NCBI GenBank assembly: GCA_022661535.1
Contig: JAKULF010000010.1
Coordinates: 806,001 to 870,000, forward strand
Length of the DNA: 64,000 nt
Direction of reading: 5' to 3'
Source: Eutypa lata
Lineage: Eukaryota > Ascomycota > Sordariomycetes > Xylariales > Diatrypaceae
Numbering within the stretch: the first letter of the stretch is position 1; each line of letters starts with the position of its first letter. A program made the translations under genes and the position numbers. Positions 58,019 to 64,000 of the stretch are shown in pieces. Under the pieces are notes generated by a model that saw nothing but the letters and a program-made list of their open reading frames with translations, was not told the origin of the DNA and ran no database searches.

Positions 58019-58385
58019 GAGCTAGTCACTCGCAAAACTCTCCCAAGCTACCTACTCTAGACCATTTGAGAATCTAAGTGGGTGGACAGATATCTGCAGG
58101 CAAGGTAGAGGATATGTGTATGTATGTACAGGCTGGGTAAGACGAGGCGAATGGAATTTGTTTGCATGGCGTGGCGTTCACGAGTAGTCCTTTTCACGAG
58201 TTCCTCCGGACAAAGAAAATGTTAGCTGGGATAGAGAAATAAATATATTTACAAGCGCTGTACAGCAAACGGCGTTAATCAGCTCCTTTGGCTTTATTAT
58301 TTACACATCAAGTGGCAGCACCAACTTGCCTACCCGTGACATTTCGCTGTGCTTCTGTGTAGTTTGGAGGGGGCGCCGGTCTTCT
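58019..58385. other. Intergenic between convergent genes
   Basis: 3' regions of the RFC and Rcf3-like genes. No gene. Confidence 0.45.
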
Positions 58386-58897
58386 TCATTTCTTCCCTGA
58401 CGCTGGCGGCGGGTCGTCAACTTCCGGATACTCCTGCTCGAACTTCTCCCAGACGGCGCGGTCCCGCGCTATCCGCCTCTGCATCCGCACCTGTTGCTCG
58501 TACTGCCGCATCCGGTGGTCCGCCTCGATCATGCTACCCACGATCATGCCCGACATTTGGATATATCTGTGGTCTCCTAGTCAGCCAGCTGGACCCTCCC
58601 TAACTAAGCGCTTACCTTCCTTCCCATAGTAGTTTCTCCCTGTAGCTCTGACTGGCTGGTTGGCTGGCTGGCTGGCTGGCTGATTGGTTCGTCGGGACAG
58701 GTACGAAATAATACGTCATCTACTCACACTTTGAACTGCACCGTCAAGCTCCGATACAGCGGCGACAAGCCATACCCCGCAGCCCCGAGCACCACCATCC
58801 CGGCGCCCCATTTCACGGCGCCGACGGCCGCGCCGCGTGCTGCTTCCCACTGCGCCTCCTGGGCGTCGTCGCTGTCGAGGGCCTTGTGGGCCTTCAT
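58386..58897 (-). CDS. Small Rcf3/HIG1-like mitochondrial membrane protein
   Basis: Exons 58728-58897 and 58386-58566 give 116 aa. The first half has an amphipathic start (MKAHKALDSDDAQEAQWEAA) and a Gly/Ala-rich hydrophobic segment (GAVKWGAGMVVLGAAGYGL). The second half reads LYRSLTVQFKVYIQMSGMIVGSMIEADHRM with a charged helix after it. The pattern YR-x-L/V-x3-Q-x-K/R-x6-S-x3-G-x4-AD-x-R/Q matches the fungal respiratory supercomplex factor 3 / HIG1-related family as I recall it. Members sit in the inner mitochondrial membrane and modulate cytochrome oxidase supercomplexes. The 161-bp intron (58567-58727) carries a GGCT repeat. Assignment by pattern, not by search. Confidence 0.7.
58652..58683 (+). 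repeat. GGCT microsatellite in an intron
   Basis: A run of tetranucleotide GGCT units with one GGTT variant, inside the Rcf3-like intron. Confidence 0.8.
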
Positions 58898-59703
58898 GTC
58901 CTCTCCTCTGTGTTTTTGGGTGTCTGCTTTAATCTATCCTGTGGCGCTAGGCTCTAACAGCTAGACGTGTTTGCTTCGGGCGAATAGATCACAGGAGGGG
59001 AGTTAAGCAGAGTCACTAGGTCAATTGGTGATGCTCTCCCGACTGTATAATAACTGAAGAAACCCCTCTTCGGCGATTGAGGCGTTTGGTATAATGGGGT
59101 TAAGAAGGGAGATAGGTGCTCTACCTGTTAGAGGCATGGATGGGCTGATTTAGTTAGAGACTGGCGATAAGTGAGTGACAGACAGAGGTACGGAGAGCTA
59201 TAGTGGATTTGCTAGTAATATGGGTCCTCATCACCCCACCTAAGCTCTAAATGCCCTCCTTACGTCATCGCTTTAGTTAGCGTCTTCACAGGACTTACTG
59301 CGTGCCGGTGCGACAATCTTCAACAGACTCTATCATTTTCTCTAAGTATTTGTTGATCTATGGCTATAATAGTTATATTCATGAACATATCTTACATAAG
59401 TGGGTTAGGGCTCTAATGCCTTGAGCTCAGACACTACCGCTGTCAGCCGTTTTCTCGAGTGTCTTACCTAGAATAACGTGGCTTTGTTTTCGAAATCCAT
59501 CTTGCCAGAAACGATATAGAAAATTACATATCTAGTAACAGGTCCAGCCTGGACGTCCCGGAGGACAGGAATAATATAATTCGAAACCCGACTCATCGCC
59601 AAAATTTTTAGCAACCTCCATTTCACTTCTTGAAACTTCGAGTTCCATAGAACAGCCAAGAGAACCACCATCCACACACCACCAGGTCATCTACCAAATA
59701 TGC
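58898..59703. other. Intergenic, 0.8 kb
   Basis: Promoter of the Rcf3-like gene and 3' side of the next minus-strand gene. No further gene recognised. Confidence 0.45.
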
Positions 59704-60472
59704 TTAAAGCTCCGCGTTTGGGGTTAGGTCACTCGTGCCTAGTAAACACCACGTCAGTATTGAACGATGCTTTCTTGATACCCAGTGGCAGCTCTGTTGT
59801 TTACTCACATGAAAATGCGTGAGTCAAAAATGTGGCCGCGATAACTTCAGAGCAGTCCATCTCTTGAGGATCTTCAGGTCGGGTACAAGTACCGAGCAAG
59901 TTGTCATCGGAATCCCTCATATCGTAATTGGTGCCATCGGTTTGATACAAAGCTGTTATTGTTACCACTTGTTAGATGCCTTCTCTCCGCGACATGTAGT
60001 AGAAGATAAAATAGAGGTACTCATCACAACTCCCGGAAGGTAGAGAAAGGGAGTGGAGGGGAAGGTAGAAGAATAGGGGGTATAACGTACTAACAGATCC
60101 CGTAGCGCTACTAAACAACGGGATCGGGTTATCAGTCTCAGACCCAACGGCATCATCACCATTATACATCTCAAAGCGCTGAACATCCCAGTCGCGTACG
60201 GCATCGGCATTGCAACCGTCGCACGCCCACCCCCCACTGCTCGCATCATTATCGTTTGGTGTGGATATCGTCACCATGTCCGACACCTCGGAGCAGTCCA
60301 AGGGCGCGTGATCGTGCACCTGCATCCCCGCCGCGCTGAAGCTGATTCCCGGATTGTCGATCTCGTTCGTGTTCCCTAGGTAGATGGTGAAGTCCGCCGC
60401 GGCGCCGTTTAGCAGTATTGCGGTGGTGGCGGCTAGGCCGAGGATGGTTGTCGTGGTGGTGTTCTGCTGCAT
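59704..60472 (-). CDS. Small secreted cysteine-containing protein
   Basis: Exons 60091-60472, 59809-59952 and 59704-59738 give 186 aa. Signal peptide MQQNTTTTTILGLAATTAILLNGAAA, then DFTIYLGNTNEIDNPGIS, and cysteines around LDCSEV, WACDGCNAD, GTCTRP, MDCSEV and FSCTSD. The second exon was fixed by 5' site GTACGT and frame LYQTDGTNYDMRDSDDNLLG; the last intron (59739-59808) has an ACTGAC branch site and adds a short end. If that intron is not removed the protein stops two residues after FSC. The family is not recognised; the size and cysteine content are effector-like. A TATATAA (60656-60662, minus strand) lies about 185 bp upstream. Confidence 0.7.
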
Positions 60473-63400
60473 TTTTATTTAGATGCGTGACTGATTGATT
60501 GAAGATTCTGTTGCCTTTAGTGAGCTGACGAATGCCCCTGCTGTTGCTTTTAAGCGAGTATTTGAAGAATTGTGTATTGACTTCGAAAATAAAAGGTAAT
60601 GGACTCCTGCGATTATTGAAAGGGGGCCTTCTCACTCTGGAGGATGTTGTGAGACTTATATAACAAAAATAGGCCTATCCTGATTGACAGTTACTCTATC
60701 TGCTGTCAGCTTCAAGACTCCCAAGAGCCTCCGTCAAGATGTCCATCGGATCCGAGATCATGTTCTCTTGTCATGGCATACGTAATAGGATGAGCTCTGG
60801 CAAGGAATTGTGACCGCGTAGGAGCCGTCTTCTGTGGGTAAAAGAGCGGCTGTTCTATTATAAGTTACCACCAAACTTCGTGATTTTTTCGTAATGTTTT
60901 ATATGGCGATCTTCTTAGTGATTGGAGTTTTAATTGACTATATATGGTAAAAAGCTATTACTATGAGATTCCACGATCTACGTCATGCGTAACCCTGCCA
61001 GTTTACGATTAGCAGGGGGGCCAATCCATATTGCTAGAGATAGAAGTCGACTGCAACTGCGCTGATCTCATCGATCTTGAAGCCTCAGCTTACTATGAAA
61101 TATTTAGCCCCAGGTCAGGGCTGTAGTTTCCAGTTTGGCTATGCCGGCAACTTTAAATATACTGATATTCGAAGACAAGTTCATGTCGGTTTCATCCTGT
61201 CTATGTATCTGCCCTTAGAACATGCGCAAATTTGTGGATTAGACGGTAGGTGCTTATTCACCATTATGGCGAAGGCCAACCTTCGTTGCCAGGATATAGA
61301 ACACACATCGTGCTATTAATATCCCTGGTCTTTAATGAGTGTCAGTGGGGACACTATCAGCTACCCCAGCCCTACTCCAACATCAGGAAAAGAACGACGA
61401 CGACTCTCAGTGGAGTTTCCGTTAACGTAAAGTCAGGCCGGGGCTGAGCTGAAAGGTTTAAGGTCATTGAGCTATAGGTCATAGCTGAGGTTAATGGTAG
61501 AAACCAATGAAATGACAAGCATGATCAGGAGATATCTAGGGTAAATCGTTGACTTACTTGTTGGCACAGCATGAGAATGAAGTATACTACCTTGCCCCTA
61601 TTACTACTGACTCCTGGCTTGCAAGGTGAAGTTGAGTAAGGCGAACGTAGGTACACAAGTGAGTTTACTGTGAAGACTTTATTCGTCTACCAGTACATGC
61701 CTATATGGTAAAAAGGAGTATAGCTGGACGTGTCTGAATGCTATTATACATACAAGAACCTAGGGTGGCTTGGAAGAGTAGTGGCATTGTTGTAGCATTG
61801 GATGCTTTGAGCATTTACTCGAATCTTCATTTGTGAAGATCAATATGAGGGCAGGAACAGTGAATACCGATGTGCACTAAGAGTGAAATGTTCCTTCTCC
61901 GTTCGGTAGTCGTTATTGTCAAGTTTTTGTTACCAACCTCTTCTCGCGAATGACATTTAAACTATAATTTGAGTAATGCAAAACAATAGCGGCACGAATA
62001 CCTCCCTAGTATCCAATCGAAAATATTAACATTTCCCACTGACCAGTTTTGCTTTTATATTCAAAAGCGAGATGCTTAGTACACGATAGTAATCTTCCTT
62101 GTGGAGGAGATATGTAAAGCAGGCGTTTAGTTACAATTTAATGTTCAAGAAGTTTAACGTGAGCTGTGTCAATAGTTTGTAATGCAATATCGGTGCAAGT
62201 GACGTTAGGAGGCTATACAGGTTTGGTCTTAGTCAGTGGTGACCTTTGTTCGAAGTGATCAAATCGGGTCCCTACCATTAGCCTCACGCATGTCTGTAAA
62301 AATATACTTTTCTCAATGCATTATCTTGAATTAATGTTTTTGAGACATACCCCTCAACGATATGTGCGTTTGTAAACCCATATCAATCAGGTCCTAACTG
62401 TGTATAATTTCGGAAATTAGTCGAGAATAACGAACGACTTTATCTTAGTGATCTAAATTGTGTGAAGGCTGTATGCATCCTGGAGTCTCCTCTCAACATA
62501 TTCACATTCAGGGCCTATGAAGCCAGCTTAGAATATTGTTTACCTCGCGGTATTACCCCTTCCTTCCTGTTGACTTGTGACGTTCATGGAACTTTCTCAA
62601 AACCTTTAAATTTAGGAGGGCCATGGCACCATGGAGGATACCCATACGTTGGTCTTATAGAACTTAAATACATTATTGATCGCCACTTTGGGACCATTGG
62701 AATTAACTTCAAGAAATTAATCCATGCAGGCAAGAAGGGCAACCAGAGTCTATGAAGTTCCACAGTGATTCGTGGTCGCAAGTTGTATCCACAGCTACGT
62801 CTTCTAGTGTCAGACAGTTCTTCTCTATATTACTGAATATTCCGCAATTCAGATGATCAGAAGCCATCACCGCCAAAGATGTGCACCCGCACATGTCATA
62901 AGGGTCCAATCACTGCATATCAGACCCATCGCACGAGTCCGCAAGCAAACAAGTGGAAGAGATCGGCTTTGCGGCACGTCGACTCCACCCACGTAAAACG
63001 CAAAGCGGGCCCATCGATGCTACGTGAACAAGAGCAGTCTATAACATAATCTTTCGAAGGGTTTCCACTATAGAATTCGACATCTGTCGATGTTCGAACC
63101 TCAACGCGAACATTTATTTGGTGCCCGCTCGTTGCTACGTGCAAAAAAAGGAGGGGGTCTCGCCCACTACCCCTCTCTAGGGGTATCATTTCTAAGGGAC
63201 TAGAAGGGGCTACTCTTCTACGACTACTGCACTCATGCCTTATGATGTGCCTGGTTATGCGATTGAGTTATTACTCCTGCATATGCTCCAACTACAGAGG
63301 CTTTTCATAGGGCCACGTTGTGAAGGGGATGGCTGAGGTCCACGATATACGACGTTTCCTACAGCTTATCACAGTGTATTACCTAACTTACAGATGTCAC

Positions 63401-63563
63401 AGGTGATGAAATGCCGATCAAGGATTGCACAAGCTGTCTCTCGGTTTATCCTGGTTAGATATTTAAGGACTTCTCGCCACACTGGACAAACTGGCTGGGA
63501 AAGTATTCTGTCTTGTCCAGAGTTCTACCCACGCAAGAGTGATACCCGAACAACAATCTCACC
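60473..63563. other. Intergenic, 3.1 kb
   Basis: Frames are short, several lack an ATG, and none shows a domain. No RNA gene recognised. The right end should hold the CVNH promoter. Confidence 0.45.
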
Positions 63564-64000
63564 ATGTCTTTCAACACCAGTTCCCAAGACGTCCGCATCG
63601 AAGGTGGCCACATTCTAAAGGCCCGTGTCCAAAACGAAGGCGGAGACTTCGTCGATTCAGAAATCAACCTGAATGACTTCCTCGGCAACGACGATGGTAA
63701 GGTTCCCGTCGTAGCTTTATACGGCTTCTTGGTATACCGTCGTTGGTTAAGTACACTTGGGCTAACATGCACATAGGTCGATTCGACTGGAGTGGACAGA
63801 GTACGTGATTGTTTAACTACATTCTGAAAGGACTTATTTTCACACATGTTGCAGACTTTTCCGAGACGGCCGAGAACATCTCTTTCTCGATAGAAGGGGG
63901 TGCTGATGTCCCTGTGCTTCGAGCTCGCCTACAGAAGCTTGATGGCGAGTATGTTGACGCTGACGTCAACTTGGCCGAGCGTGTCAGCAATGACAACGGA
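63564..64000 (+). CDS. Cyanovirin-N homology (CVNH) protein, 3' part outside window
   Basis: Exons 63564-63696, 63777-63800 (24 nt) and 63855 to the window edge. The reading is MSFNTSSQDVRIEGG, LKARVQNEGGDFVDSEINL, FLGNDDGRFDWSGQNFSETA, then ISFSIEGGADVPVLRARLQ and NLAERVSNDNG. This is the two-repeat CVNH pattern: S-x-DVR start, DLN/NLxxxxGNxDGxFxW, NFSxTAxNI, LxARL, then a second NLxExxxNxNG. CVNH domains are small sugar-binding lectins, often specific for high-mannose glycans. No signal peptide, as usual for fungal CVNH proteins. Introns are 80 and 54 bp. The C-terminus lies beyond the window, so fused domains cannot be excluded. Confidence 0.88.

Noticed and set aside
62462..62755. 97-codon plus-strand frame
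   Set aside because: It begins with GTG, has no ATG near its start, no domain and no codon pattern beyond chance.
63084..63099. GTTCGAACC resembling a tRNA B box
   Set aside because: No A box, acceptor or anticodon stems could be folded around it.

Overview
This window is nuclear DNA of a filamentous ascomycete (Pezizomycotina, probably Sordariomycetes). The coding genes are broken by short introns (mostly 50-90 bp, GT..AG, often with CTRAY-type branch sites). Intergenic spacers are long. Two stretches of nearly pure A+T (about 2690-10040 and 52340-54430) show the fingerprint of repeat-induced point mutation (RIP): CpA/TpG almost absent, TpA dominant, residual C mainly in CpG or CpT. Reading frames were joined across introns by hand, and all models summed to whole codons unless stated.

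Left part (1-16.6 kb): a secreted protein with ten tandem CBM18 chitin-binding modules, then a 7.4-kb RIP-destroyed block. Three damaged genes follow: the C-terminal half of a DUF3433-type membrane protein, a CorA-like transporter with a frameshift in its last membrane helix, and an Arp1-like amidase pseudogene that has lost catalytic residues and carries a frameshift and a stop.

Centre (18-48.5 kb): three paralogous single-pass membrane proteins (18135-19874 minus, 30360-31830 minus, 44829-46783 plus) share a 12-cysteine ectodomain, two conserved intron positions and long low-complexity cytoplasmic tails. They are the most interesting group here. Between them lie a secreted GH43 glycosidase, a secreted protein with an acidic tail, the pseudouridine synthase CBF5/dyskerin, an Nta1-like nitrilase-fold amidohydrolase with a very long disordered tail, a small secreted protein with a nearby pseudogene copy, and a derlin.

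Right part (49-64 kb): a V8/trypsin-like serine protease without an evident signal peptide, a 145-bp inverted-repeat element next to the second AT block (which consists partly of two tandem arrays), then intact housekeeping genes: ArgJ ornithine/glutamate acetyltransferase, an RFC small subunit of the Rfc4 type, and a small Rcf3-like mitochondrial protein. A small secreted cysteine-containing protein and the start of a cyanovirin-N homology gene, cut by the window edge, complete the window.

There is no evident biosynthetic cluster. Housekeeping genes are interspersed with secreted or cell-surface genes (chitin-binding, GH43, 12-Cys receptors-like, CVNH lectin), and decayed genes gather beside the RIP block. 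I saw no tRNA, rRNA or CRISPR.
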